The translations under genes were made by a program, and so were the position numbers. From positions 1,984,001-2,048,000 of the forward strand of contig OZ316898.1 of NCBI GenBank assembly GCA_973895155.1: DNA of 64,000 bases, given 5' to 3'. The stretch is from Marsupella aquatica (Eukaryota; Marchantiophyta). This document shows positions 25,140 through 35,439 of this stretch, in pieces. Numbering within the stretch: position 1 is the first letter of the stretch; each line of letters starts with the position of its first letter. The notes beneath the pieces were generated by a model. The model saw only the letters and a program-made list of their open reading frames with translations, was not told where the DNA came from and did no database searches.

Positions 25140-25470
25140 AACAGAAACGTGATAGACAACAAGTGATTAGCTTTTGTGACTGATGGAAGATTGATTGTTT
25201 CTTGTCACTGGGCAACGTTGCAACAGAGACCTGATGGAAAACGGATTGTTTATTCTCGACGCGGGAACATTGTAGCAAAGACTTGATTGAGATGGATTAT
25301 TTCTTGCCATTGTGGAGTCCTTCGTGACAAGGACCTGATCGCAAGTGTTGTCGTCATAATAGGTTTCTCTGTAACAAAACCCTGGTGGCAAGACTGATTA
25401 GTTTAGGCCATTGTGAACTACATAGTAACGAAGGCAATGGAAGTTTGCTAATTTCTTGGCATTGCGGCTC
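25140..25470. repeat. Degenerate tandem repeat in the putative 5'-UTR intron
   Basis: About five units of 55-70 bases share a TTTCTTGxCATTG, GTxxCAAxGACxTGATxG pattern, each diverged. The array stops just before the TTGCAG acceptor at 25484. Confidence 0.6.
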
Positions 25471-25516
25471 GGGTGATCTTGCAGTATCACTTCAGATTTG
25501 AAGAGAAGAAGACACA

Positions 25517-26044
25517 ATGAAGTGGGCCGAGATCAAAGCCAAGCTACCCTCTGACAAGACACCAGAGGCCAAGGCAGAGCGATCCAAATTGTTCGATCAG
25601 TTCGACCCAAATGGCAATGGTTATCTCTCCTTGGCAGAAGTTGACAAGGGTGTTCGTGATGTTCTGGGACTCGAGGACGTGTACGAGGCCAAGTCTGCTG
25701 TCATGAGAGCTTTTTCTGCAGCCAAGAATGTTGCAACGAGCAAGGCAAAGCTTGGACCAGACTTTGTGGAGCGTTCGGAGTTCAGGTTGATCCTCCTCTA
25801 CCTCGGCAAGTACTACGAACTGTACGAGATGTTCGAGATTGTTGATAGCAGCAACGATAGAAGAATCAACAAGGCGGAGTTCAAAACTGCTCTTGCCGAG
25901 CTGGGAAAGTGGGGCATCAAGGTTGACAACCCGGACGCTGAGTTTGAGATGATCGATGGGAACAAGGGAGGATACATCCTCTTCGACGAGTTCGCCGACT
26001 GGGGCCTAAAAAAGCACCTTGAACTTGAGGATGATGCAGAGTAA
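25517..26044 (+). CDS. Calflagin-like EF-hand calcium-binding protein
   Basis: A single coding exon of 175 residues starts at the ATG of MKWAEIKAKLPSDKTPEAKA. Three EF-hand loops are visible: residues 30-41 (DPNGNGYLSLAE), 110-121 (DSSNDRRINKAE) and 147-158 (DGNKGGYILFDE). The pattern around them (LPSDKTPEAKAERSKLF, SEFRLILLYLGKYYELYEMF, LGKWGI) matches the 24-kDa flagellar calcium-binding proteins (calflagins) of trypanosomes. Calflagins begin MGC and are acylated; this protein does not, so membrane anchoring by that route is not expected. The first loop is canonical. The second has Arg at positions that reduce confidence in calcium binding. The family is reported from flagellates and some algae; a role in sperm flagella is an inference. 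Confidence 0.88.
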   Translation: MKWAEIKAKLPSDKTPEAKAERSKLFDQFDPNGNGYLSLAEVDKGVRDVLGLEDVYEAKSAVMRAFSAAKNVATSKAKLGPDFVERSEFRLILLYLGKYYELYEMFEIVDSSNDRRINKAEFKTALAELGKWGIKVDNPDAEFEMIDGNKGGYILFDEFADWGLKKHLELEDDAE

Positions 26045-28474
26045 GGGTACGTCATCTTTGCACCCCCCACGGATCGAACTGCTCCGGATCCAGCTCCAGC
26101 AAAGACTGTAAATTGTGAATATGACTTCTTGGCTACTGAGCCACGTGACATAGGCTTTCATCATGATGAAAGCTGGTATTGCCTTGGTCTCATCAGGCAC
26201 TTCTGATGCTGTTCTGTGCCATTTTCCAAATTCCTCTGGGTTACAATAGATGACTGCTCCCACTTCGAAACAAGACATGGCTTATCCTCCTGCTGACTAG
26301 AATTGTTGGCTACAAAGTCCAATGTGATCATGCAGGTAGGAGATTCACTGTAGTTTTGCTTCTCGAAAGACCTAACAGTGCTTTCATGATAGTTATTGCT
26401 GCACCTGCGTTTTGTGAGGCTATAAATTCTCAATGTTTTCTTACAGACTCAAATCTAAAGCTCGCACCATCTTGTGTCCCCTAGTATGGTTTTGCCGTCT
26501 CTGTCACTGATAAACATCAAGCTCTATGTGGAAATTGCCTCTCTCCCACGAAACTGATGCTCACACTGATTTCATCTCCGTTTCAACAGCAGCATTGAGT
26601 TTCCTGCTGCACAGGAAGAAATGAACTATATAAAAGATACTAAAAGTGGTGTACGTGAACGGAACGAACTCAAACTGTGTCAGAATGAGTATTCTGTGAA
26701 GCCATATGTAGAGTAGAATCGAGTCTGAGAAAGTTCTACAGACAATCTTGAGGTAAGACCGAGAACTAAAGCTGAGATTCGCGCTATGCTCAGAAGGATA
26801 TGGAAAATTTTACGAATGCATCTACGATTTTGAAGCTTTATTATCATTCTCCTTTCTGAGAAAATTGGGGACCTACGGTACTGCAGCATGAGGTCATTTG
26901 TATGTTGCTCTCTAGGATTAAACCCGCTCTTCAAAGGCAAGGAGAATGCTTGAAAGAAGAGAAATGTTCCAAGGAAATGTGGGAAAAATTTTACATGGAC
27001 TACTTCTCTCATATGAGAGTGATCTTCCTCATTTTCTTGGATGAGTTTGATCTTGCAAACGAGGACACAATGTGGTGACAAGATATCATGTGCTCTCGTT
27101 AACTTCAGAAAGTGCAAGAGGCCCCAACAGAGCAGAATGAGCACTTCAAGGCAAGATGACCAGCATCCACACTTGTACGAGAATTCTGATCTTTTCAGAA
27201 GTAAAAGAAGAATTTGGAGAAGTACGTAAACCCTTCATTAATATGTTAGTTTAGCCAGCACAAGAGGAAGACGAATTCATTTGATTGGCGCCTTTCATAA
27301 CGCGTGAAATGGAGATAACGTATGAAGGGGTCCATCACGAGCGTGTCGTACTGGCAAGGTGCTATGAATAATTACGCCTAAAAGTATCAATCTTCAACTA
27401 TACATAAGGGTACAAGACACGGGGCTTCGGGTTATCTGGAGAGCTCATTCCAAAAAATTAATTTGTGTACACCTTCTTTTATGTTTGTGAGTGAACTAAT
27501 ATATGTGCTGCTCAAAGCACCACCCTTTGTCTCACATGGATGTAAACTGAGTAGACCTCCTTCTTACTACACAGTCTTGATGTCATCTAGTGGCACTTCA
27601 AGCCAAACATTTCCAAAAACTAGCAAGATGAGCTCAAGCTCAAGAATTAGCTTGACAAGCAAGACGCTTGGTCTGAAAATAAAGGGGTTGATCACATTTT
27701 TGTCTGCGGCCATTGTTACCGGTTGATTGAGAGATATTTTTTAAATTTTTTCTTTTTTTTGGAAGGGGTAATGTGTGAAACCCCACAGAAAGGGAAGAGT
27801 CAACCACAACATTCAAACTCAAGACCTAGATGAGTCTCAACTCAAGTGAGCCACCACATAGCCATGCCTCTTTGGGTTTGATTGACAGAATTATATATAT
27901 ATACAGTTTTTGTTAAGCCTAAACTTGCAACCCAAAAACATTTCTCCCTCTTGCCCACCCAACTTACCATGGGTTTTCATGTAATCTTTTCCCCAATTGT
28001 ATCTCACGTCTTTCTTTTTGTTTCATTCCCTTCATTTTCTTTCATTTGATTGGTTTTGATGAGGGTCATCATGAAGTTTTGGGAAATCTATTTTTTCCAA
28101 ACTTATTAATAACTAGGTCCCAAAGCTAGGTAGCAACATAAAACTCTCAACCCAAACGGGCTTGAGACGACAAAAGTATGGCTAATAAATTCTTTGCATG
28201 GATGCATCTTAGGATGCTAACATACACAGTTGCATAGAAACCACATCACGAAAACCTGAAGAGAACAACTAACTAACTTAAAGTACTGTTGGTCTAAAGT
28301 GCACACCCTCACCATTATCATCATTTGATCTCATTTGTTGATTAAAAAAATCCGACAGTATGTATCTTTTCTTGTGACTTTTGTCGTCATCCACCATCTA
28401 CTTTGTTAACAAATAAATCAATTGTATGCATCGGCCAATCAGATCCAACAGCTAGAGTTAGTCGTTGTTTTTTT
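26045..28474. other. 3' flank and gene-poor spacer
   Basis: Contains the EF-hand 3' UTR. Open frames here either start with GTG (26680-27144, minus) or lack a family signature. A (TA)n tract lies near 27893-27903. Confidence 0.35.
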
Positions 28475-28690
28475 CTGAGTAAATTCAATTAAATAAAAAT
28501 AAACATTTCATTATAATCCAAAAAGTAAATTAAATGGTTACAAGCATTTGCCTCCACTTGTTGTTATTTGGCATGTTATTTTTCAATTTTCTTAAGGTAC
28601 GACCGTTCCTGAGTTCAACCATTTTTTCGGGTCTCACAACAAACACAAATGGTTGAGTTTGTTTGTCACTGCAAACATCATCATGTGTAT
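28475..28690. repeat. Dispersed repeat, copy 2 (copy 1 at 2870)
   Basis: Same ordered blocks as 2870-3085, including TCACAACAAACACAAATG and TTTGTCACTGCAAA. Confidence 0.65.
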
Positions 28691-28985
28691 TTGTGGCGAA
28701 AAGTGTTGACATGGAGCAAACACGGGCCAGGAATTTTGCAAGTCAGAGACTCCTCATGGGGATCTGTAAATACCCTCTTCATTGGACAAGCAGCACTCCT
28801 TGCACCTCCCAAGAGCTGTCAGAGTTTCACTCACCCCTGGCTGCACCTACTCTCCACCATTCGATGCAATCAAGGGCAGAAAAGAAAGGTCTTGCACAGA
28901 TCTACGGTTGGTAAAACATTCCATCCAAAACTATGAAGTTTTAAGTGAGAAAAAAGGAAAGCAAATCTTAATATGATGGATTTCA

Positions 28986-29233
28986 CAGACCGGTGGTTTG
29001 TTCGGCCCTCTTTTGTCTGGTTTTTTTGGGCTTCGTCGCTGCTCTCTAGTTGAGTGGCGCATGGGGGTTTGTGGCCTATGCTTTGGTTGGCCTTCTTTTT
29101 TCTGGTTGCCTCCTTTTCTCAGGCAGCCCTCTATGTATTCGCTCCGTCTTCTCGGAATAAAGTTTTTTGGGTGTCGTTCCCTTGAAAAAAAGAAAAAAAA
29201 GAAAAAAACATTATGGACCAAAAAAAAAAATGG
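28986..29233 (+). mobile_element. Short A-tailed retroposon (truncated LINE or SINE)
   Basis: A 3'-end-like sequence with a GGAATAAAG signal runs into A-rich tails at about 29184-29230. It is flanked by TGGATTTCA at 28977-28985 and 29234-29242, a plausible 9-bp target-site duplication. No protein-coding remnant remains, so the class is undecided. Confidence 0.6.
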
Positions 29234-29242
29234 TGGATTTCA

Positions 29243-31525
29243 AATTTCTGATATCTTGGCCGTCCATTCCAATTCAAATTCCTGCAATGTTGGCCATCCA
29301 TGTTTGTTGCATCTAGATATCTCATCTGTCAATTTTAGAAGGGCATAGAGTGCTCAAAAGAAAAATCTCAGGGAGATCATCGGCTGGATTTGTTCTGTGT
29401 AATAAATGAAATAATATGAAAACAACAAAAATAATTTCATTTGTGGCCTGCCATTTGTCCTCCCACTTCCCATTTTGTTCCCTGTATGAAAATAGTGAAC
29501 AAGTATTTTACTGTCCATTGCACAAAAATGGCTTTTGTACCTATAGGTGTAGTGTAAATTTCATCATGTGTCGTTCATTCGAGACCATCCCAAAATCAAA
29601 CTTTTTCTACACAGCGTTACACATGTGACAAGCTCTGGAAAAGTGGAAAAGACCAGTCTCGATTTTTAATAATTGAAGGTTGGAACTTGGGAAAATTTAC
29701 AAGAGAATTCTTACACTAAACTCCATCGCTCATAAAATAATGCAAACAATGATTGACTGACAGTGATGTCTAAATGACAATAGCATACTATTGATAGAAT
29801 TGAGTGCGAGAAGTACAGCACCTGCCAAATAAATGTACATTTCACAAGGTGACCAGGAAAGGTACAAGTGCACAAGTCTCGAAAAGTTGTGGACATAAGG
29901 TATACATTCCCCATTTGCCCTAATGACACTCAATCAAACATTGTGCACATATATTTTACAAGATCGTCCCTTGCCAATGACAATAAACACCATAAGCGCA
30001 GCAAATGAAAGTACGAGAAGTACAAGAGCAGGAGGTGTCCGTATCCCAAAATCCCAAAATTTTCTTTCTCTATCATTCACTAGAATTGGGAGGAATTCCA
30101 TATAATTTGCTAAATGGGGTGGATGCACTACATTCAAAACTAAATGTACTGGGAAAGGGCATCTATAGGATAGCAAGATAAAAAAAAATAAGAGGGATGC
30201 CAAAATAAATTAAAATCTACGTCATACTAGTATTGCACCTTAGTTGTGATGATGGCACATTGAAATAAAAATATGTGACAACAAATCTTAGTAAGACAAA
30301 ATACTTTGGATTGGCCATATAACACTGTCAAAATAACCCCAACAATTATGTGAGTCCTTAGTTATGAATTTTGTTTCCTTTTTCTCTCAAATCACAAATA
30401 CCCATATAAAAGGGGTTCTCCCTTTCCACTCACTTCTTTCCTCGATGGTGCCGGTCTACTCCAAGATTTTGGGAAAATGTTTTAGTTAATATTTACATTT
30501 GGATCTTATGGGAATAATCTTGAAGGGGCAGCTGTGGTTTAAATGAACACTTTACTCAGCACTAAAGGGTCAAAAGGTCACTATAATCCCCACATGATGA
30601 TGATTAAAAATTGCGATTCAAAAATTATTAAAAAGTGCGATTCAAAAATTGTGGGAGAAGCTTGACACAAAAGCCTGGATGGACCAAGACATTGTCCCTG
30701 CCCTTCCCCATGGAATGCATAAAGCGATTGTTGCTTTTACATTGCAGAGAAAAGGGAGCCGATTGCGGATCACAGTTGACAGCTTTGACTACCTCCAGGA
30801 GAGTAGTCAAGACGTGACGGCATTCCTGAGTAATGGCATGACGTCTTTCAGGTTGAGGTCATCAAGTTGGTAATGTAATTAAAACAGGCTGCATCACACT
30901 TACATGCATCACTGATTGTTTTTTACATGTAATTGGAGTTGATTAATTTCAGTGTTTTCTTTGCATTGCTTGAATTGTACATCTCTAATCTAACTATAGT
31001 ATGTTTTTCTGATCTTAAAATTAGAAAACAACAGAAAACCACAAATTTACTGTGGTGAGATTATGGACTTGGGACACATTTCTGACCAGAATACTAAGGT
31101 GCTTCTAATAAGCCCCACCCAAAACGGATAGGCTTTGCACCCCGCTTTGTACCTAGCAACCCCTTCAAATTACATAGCTTTGCACTAGACTTAAGGTTGA
31201 GCAAATGTGCTACATTGGAGTGGGAGAAGTGGCCAAAGTGCACCTCATCACAAGAAAGCTCTACAACCTCCTCCCTCGCTTGGGGGCAGGGGGTGCCAAA
31301 AACAATTCCCAGGCCTTGTATTCAAATAATGCTCCCAGGGGTATTTTATCCAAATAGAAAGCCCTGGGCCTCCTATTTGAGTTTCAAACTTACATTATGT
31401 TTTGCAAGAAGTAGGGTCTTTGTATTTGAGATTGGCCTTTCAAATTGAAACCAACCTTGGTTTGTCTTGTTAGATGGAAGGCAAAGATTGCATGCTAGAG
31501 CATGGCAAGCCAAATTCTTTTGAAC
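29243..31525. other. Gene-poor AT-rich spacer
   Basis: No supported gene. 30400-30560 resembles 42700-43030 in scattered blocks (TATAAAAGGGG-like, TTTGGGGAAAA-like, AGGGGCAGCT), suggesting another old repeat family. An open frame at 30649-30873 lacks an ATG and a known family. Confidence 0.35.
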
Positions 31526-31529
31526 CACA

Positions 31530-32000
31530 TGTCGTGCGCATACATATCGCTACACAACATACATCGCTTGTCACATACATCCAGACATAGTCACACTGCC
31601 ACATCACAAATACAAGAGAATGGAATACAAGTGGAACTCATGTCCACACATGTCCAAAACCCACAATAATCTCCATACAATCGGCACAACGATCTCGGTC
31701 AACAATACCCCATCGATCCCGCACCGATCCGATCACACACGTATGTCAAGCCAACGCACCTTGCACTACTCAAGGAATCCACGTTACACAAGCGGAGCTC
31801 ACAGCCACCATAGCCACACTCAAGCTCCTCTCTCTCCAAGGCTCAACATTGAAAGATGACCTTTCAATGCCTCACAAGTGAGAAGTACCCTCTCACACAA
31901 ACCTGACAGAACCTTATCGGCTCCAATAGCACTCATACCAAACGTACATACTCTAATTAATAGCACGATATACTACTACACTACTCAGAATGGTGTGACA
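31530..32000 (-). repeat. 3' LTR (471 bp)
   Basis: On the minus strand it begins TGTCACACC and ends GCGCACGACA, giving the usual TG...CA ends. Bases 31667-32000 match the 5' LTR at 40795-41124. The remaining 138 bp (31530-31667) recur exactly at 32003-32140. Confidence 0.85.
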
Positions 32001-32002
32001 GC

Positions 32003-32140
32003 TGTCGTGCGCATACATATCGCTACACAACATACATCGCTTGTCACATACATCCAGACATAGTCACACTGCCACATCACAAATACAAGAGAATGGAATA
32101 CAAGTGGAACTCATGTCCACACATGTCCAAAACCCACAAT
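32003..32140 (-). repeat. Extra 138-bp copy of the LTR end, between purine tract and 3' LTR
   Basis: Identical by eye to 31530-31667 and separated from the 3' LTR by GC. A normal element has the purine tract directly against the LTR, so this is a structural anomaly. Confidence 0.85.
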
Positions 32141-32160
32141 CGCCCCCCTAGTTGGGAGTA
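32141..32160 (-). other. Candidate polypurine tract
   Basis: The minus strand reads AACTAGGGGGGCG here, a G-rich purine run suitable for priming plus-strand synthesis. It abuts the extra 138-bp segment rather than the TG...CA LTR. Confidence 0.5.
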
Positions 32161-32313
32161 AGGTCCCCTAACTCTAGCTAGCCATGAGTTCTACAAGGTT
32201 GATATACACCTTTTTAGGTGTGAAGATCAGGAGGCCGGGTGCAAGTGAGCCCCATCGATCACCTACCTGCAATCCATATCTGCCAAGAGAACACAAATGA
32301 TAACTAGTCGGCT

Positions 32314-33966
32314 TCACCGACACTGAGGACACAACCATGATCCACTAGGAATCACCTGCAATGGTGGTGTCAAACATGACATGTGCCATCCTCTAGAACA
32401 CTTATCACAAATCAACATAGTAGCTGCTCCCTGAGCAGATCCACACAACATACATTTCAAGCCAGCACGAACATGTGCCAAGCTTGGATCTACTGTACCA
32501 TCAATGTTGGGAAGGTGACATGGTGCACAGTTGCGCACATGATCCTTCCAAACCATACCATCGCGTCCCTCCAACATCAGGACACCAGAAGGCAACACTT
32601 CACGCACACGTAAGATTGTCCGGCCTGCGGTCACATCAAGTGTCGTGGGTGCTGTCTGCTGCAAATAAACATAATTACCAGGATGAAATCGTCGAATGCT
32701 TGCACGGTAACCTCCTCCACGAATAGTGGCATACCTCAAAGTATCACGATGTTGGGCAATGGCAAGGTTGTCAAAAGCCATGGGCATCACTCTCTGAAAT
32801 ACCCGTGCTCTCTCTGAACACACCTTGACCCAAACATCAGGATCATCCAAGTTCACAACTGGTGCAGCATGACGACGAATAGTTGCTGGCAAATCTGGCT
32901 CTCTACCATAGAGCAAAAAGTAGGGTGAGAAGGATGCAAGTGATGCTTGCCGACTGAAACGGTAGCCCATAGCTAACCAAGGTAGCTGGAGATCCCAATC
33001 TTCCAGATGACCAACCTGCAAGCCATACTTACGCAATCCTCTCTTCACAGTTTGCACAACTCTCTCAGCTAATCCATCTGCCTCAGGATGATCACGAGAG
33101 GTAGTACGATGATCAATCAGAGCTTGTTCACACAAACTCTCAAACTCTCCACGGAACTCAGTTCCTTGATCAGTCAACACCTCAGCTGGTGCTCCAAAAT
33201 GACTGAGTACACGATCCAAAAATGTAGCAGCAACTCCTCCACTGGCTTTATCTGGCAACGCCACTAGCTCAATCCACTTGGAGAAGTGCTCCACCATGAC
33301 CAAAACATACCGATTATGACGTTGGGTAAGAGGTAATGGACCAGCAAAATCCAAACTCCAACGATATCCCAAACCCATGATCGGCAACGGGTGCAACTGG
33401 GGAGTGGGAGCATTAAATGATGCTCTCACTCTATCACATACCACACACTTAGCTATCAACTGTTGGACATGAGTGTGCATACCACGCCACCAATACTGTG
33501 TCTGCAGCAAGCTGTAAGTGCGCTTCACACCAAAGTGACCCAACTCCTCGTGCGCATGTCGCACCAAATGTACTCGTTGTGATAGTTTTGGTACCACCAA
33601 CATCCTACCATCATGCAGTACTCTCAAAAGATGGTTTCCCTCCCATCGAAATCTCTTGGCTCTCTGTAGAACCCTGTCACGTTCCTTGGCATCAACACTG
33701 CCAACAATAGAACCACTGCGCAGATATTCCAACACTCTCACATCATTGTGAATATCTTGTTGTCCAGAAGTTACCTCACCAACATCCACATCTGAAGACT
33801 CATCACCCACTCCATCCAATGAAGTAGAGTCCACAGATCCACTGTATGCTGGCACCCAACAAAGAAAGGCAGATGCATGCCATCCTGGCACCATCTCCTT
33901 ATCTGACTCATCATGCCATCTGGCTCCAATCTCATCCTGCTGACTGGTACATGGATTGCAGCTTAA
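32314..33966 (-). CDS. Retrotransposon integrase with C-terminal PHD finger
   Basis: Open from after the TGA at 33967-33969 to a stop at 32314; residues below count from position 33894. Zinc-binding domain: HEELGHFGVKRT with CVVC (His115/His120, Cys150/Cys153). Catalytic core: Asp182 in RWSLDFAGPL, Asp242 in LTDQGTEF, Glu277 in ADGLAERVVQTVK. A basic SH3-like region with RTILRVREVLPSGVLML follows. The tail is a complete PHD finger, Cys4-His-Cys3: C481, C484, C496, C499, H504, C507, C522, C525, with the conserved Trp520 before the last Cys pair. Many gypsy integrases end in a chromodomain; here a histone-reader-type finger takes that place and may steer insertion. Target preference is inferred only. 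No own ATG is needed if the frame is read as part of a polyprotein. Confidence 0.92.
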   Translation of the reverse strand, partial: LSCNPCTSQQDEIGARWHDESDKEMVPGWHASAFLCWVPAYSGSVDSTSLDGVGDESSDVDVGEVTSGQQDIHNDVRVLEYLRSGSIVGSVDAKERDRVLQRAKRFRWEGNHLLRVLHDGRMLVVPKLSQRVHLVRHAHEELGHFGVKRTYSLLQTQYWWRGMHTHVQQLIAKCVVCDRVRASFNAPTPQLHPLPIMGLGYRWSLDFAGPLPLTQRHNRYVLVMVEHFSKWIELVALPDKASGGVAATFLDRVLSHFGAPAEVLTDQGTEFRGEFESLCEQALIDHRTTSRDHPEADGLAERVVQTVKRGLRKYGLQVGHLEDWDLQLPWLAMGYRFSRQASLASFSPYFLLYGREPDLPATIRRHAAPVVNLDDPDVWVKVCSERARVFQRVMPMAFDNLAIAQHRDTLRYATIRGGGYRASIRRFHPGNYVYLQQTAPTTLDVTAGRTILRVREVLPSGVLMLEGRDGMVWKDHVRNCAPCHLPNIDGTVDPSLAHVRAGLKCMLCGSAQGAATMLICDKCSRGWHMSCLTPPLQVIPSGSWLCPQCR

Positions 33967-35439
33967 TCAATCTGCATCCAAGTTCACTTTTCCAGGCCTA
34001 TGCACCACCTGGAAATCATACTCATGTAACAACAATGCCCATCGTGCAAGCTTCCCTGTAAGCTTGTCAGACTCCATTAACCACTTAAGAGGCTGATGAT
34101 CAGTGATCAAGGTGAAGGGGTTACCAAACAAGTAGCAACGAAAGTGTGCAATAGCCCACACTGCTGCCAAACACTCTCCCTCATACGAGCTATACTTAGC
34201 CTCTGCTGAATTGTTTGATCTACTGGCATAAGCCACAACAAACTCATTCCCCTCATCATCCTTCTGAGTCAGCACTGCTCCAAGTCCTACTCCACTCCAA
34301 TCAGTGTGTAGCTGAAATGGTTTGCCTGAAATGGGTCTTCTCAAAATAGGGGATGATGCCAACCTTTGCTTCAACTCCTGAAAGGCATGCTCCTGGTCAT
34401 CACCCCAAATCCATTCCTGATCCAACTTAGTGAGTATGGTCAAAGGTTTAGCAAGCTGGCTAAATCCTTTAACATACCTCCTGTAGTAGCTCGCCAATCC
34501 CAAGAATGCACGAACTCTACTCACATCAGTAGGACAAGGAATCTGTGTAATGGCCTCCACTTTAGTTTGCTGTACACCCAATCCCCCTGGGTATATGGTG
34601 TGGCCCAAATACTCAATCTGGTCTTGGAAGAACTTACACTTGCTAGGATGGAGCTTCAACCCATGTGCTCTCAATCTCTCCAACACAGTCTGCAAGTGCT
34701 GCTGATGTTCTTCCACAGTAGAAGAATAGACCAAAATATCATCAATATAACATCTGACAAAATCCAAACCTGCAAGGATTCGATCCATGACTCTCTGGAA
34801 CTCAGCTGGTGCATTCTTCAACCCAAATGGTAAGAATAACCATTGATACAAACGATCTTTGCCATAAGAATCAATCCCCCAGAATGCTGTCTTGGACCTG
34901 TCAGCATGCCTAATTGGAAGCTGATGGTATCCTGCCCTCAGATCCAATGAACTGAAAACCTTTGCATGCCCCACAGCATCAAAGATCTCCTCAGGTGTGG
35001 GCATGGCATATCGATCAGATTTTGTCTGGCGATTAATAGGTCTGTAATCACCACACATGCGCCTATCTGTGTAATTGCCATGCACATCCTTCTTGGCTGG
35101 CATCACTGTGGCAGATGCATACTCCCCATATGAAATCTCCACCAATCCAGCCTCCAACAAATCTTGAGTTCTACTTTGAATCAGAGCTCTCTCCATGTCA
35201 CTATAACGGTATGGTCTACGAAAGATTGGCGCATCACTAGCCAATTCAATCTGAATACCAGGGCCCTTCAATGTCCCCAAATCCTTCATGCTGAATGCAA
35301 AACAATTCCAATAACTCTTCAGGAATCGATGCATGCGACGTCTCTCCTCCCCTGTTAACTTAGGGCCAAGCTGTGGTTCCCAACTCTCCACCAAATCCCT
35401 AATATCTCTTTGTAGGGTAGAAGAGATAGCCGATGATTG
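33967..35439 (-). CDS. Retrotransposon reverse transcriptase and RNase H
   Basis: Open from the TAG at 35440-35442 to the TGA at 33967-33969; residues count from 35394. Fingers/palm motifs: SSLDLRAGYHQLPIR (Asp151), FGLKNAPAEFQRVMDRIL, and the catalytic YIDDILVYS (Asp218, Asp219), then YLGHTIYPGGL and AFLGLASYYRRYVKGF. The Ty3-type RNase H follows: LHTDWSGVGLGAVL (Asp365), YEGECLAAVWA (Glu406), LITDHQPLKWLM (Asp432). It ends at HRPGKVNLDAD, where gypsy elements normally read on towards the integrase (A-D-x-LSR), so the TGA there is probably a mutation. All catalytic residues are intact. It lacks an ATG near its start, which fits expression by readthrough of the upstream TAG. Confidence 0.95.
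   Translation of the reverse strand, partial: QSSAISSTLQRDIRDLVESWEPQLGPKLTGEERRRMHRFLKSYWNCFAFSMKDLGTLKGPGIQIELASDAPIFRRPYRYSDMERALIQSRTQDLLEAGLVEISYGEYASATVMPAKKDVHGNYTDRRMCGDYRPINRQTKSDRYAMPTPEEIFDAVGHAKVFSSLDLRAGYHQLPIRHADRSKTAFWGIDSYGKDRLYQWLFLPFGLKNAPAEFQRVMDRILAGLDFVRCYIDDILVYSSTVEEHQQHLQTVLERLRAHGLKLHPSKCKFFQDQIEYLGHTIYPGGLGVQQTKVEAITQIPCPTDVSRVRAFLGLASYYRRYVKGFSQLAKPLTILTKLDQEWIWGDDQEHAFQELKQRLASSPILRRPISGKPFQLHTDWSGVGLGAVLTQKDDEGNEFVVAYASRSNNSAEAKYSSYEGECLAAVWAIAHFRCYLFGNPFTLITDHQPLKWLMESDKLTGKLARWALLLHEYDFQVVHRPGKVNLDAD

Noticed and set aside
26680-27144. 154-codon open frame on the minus strand
   Set aside because: It begins with GTG, has no family motif, and lies in the 3' flank of the EF-hand gene.
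30649-30873. Protein-like frame containing FDYLQESSQDVTAFL
   Set aside because: No ATG, no recognised family and no splice context; kept as spacer.
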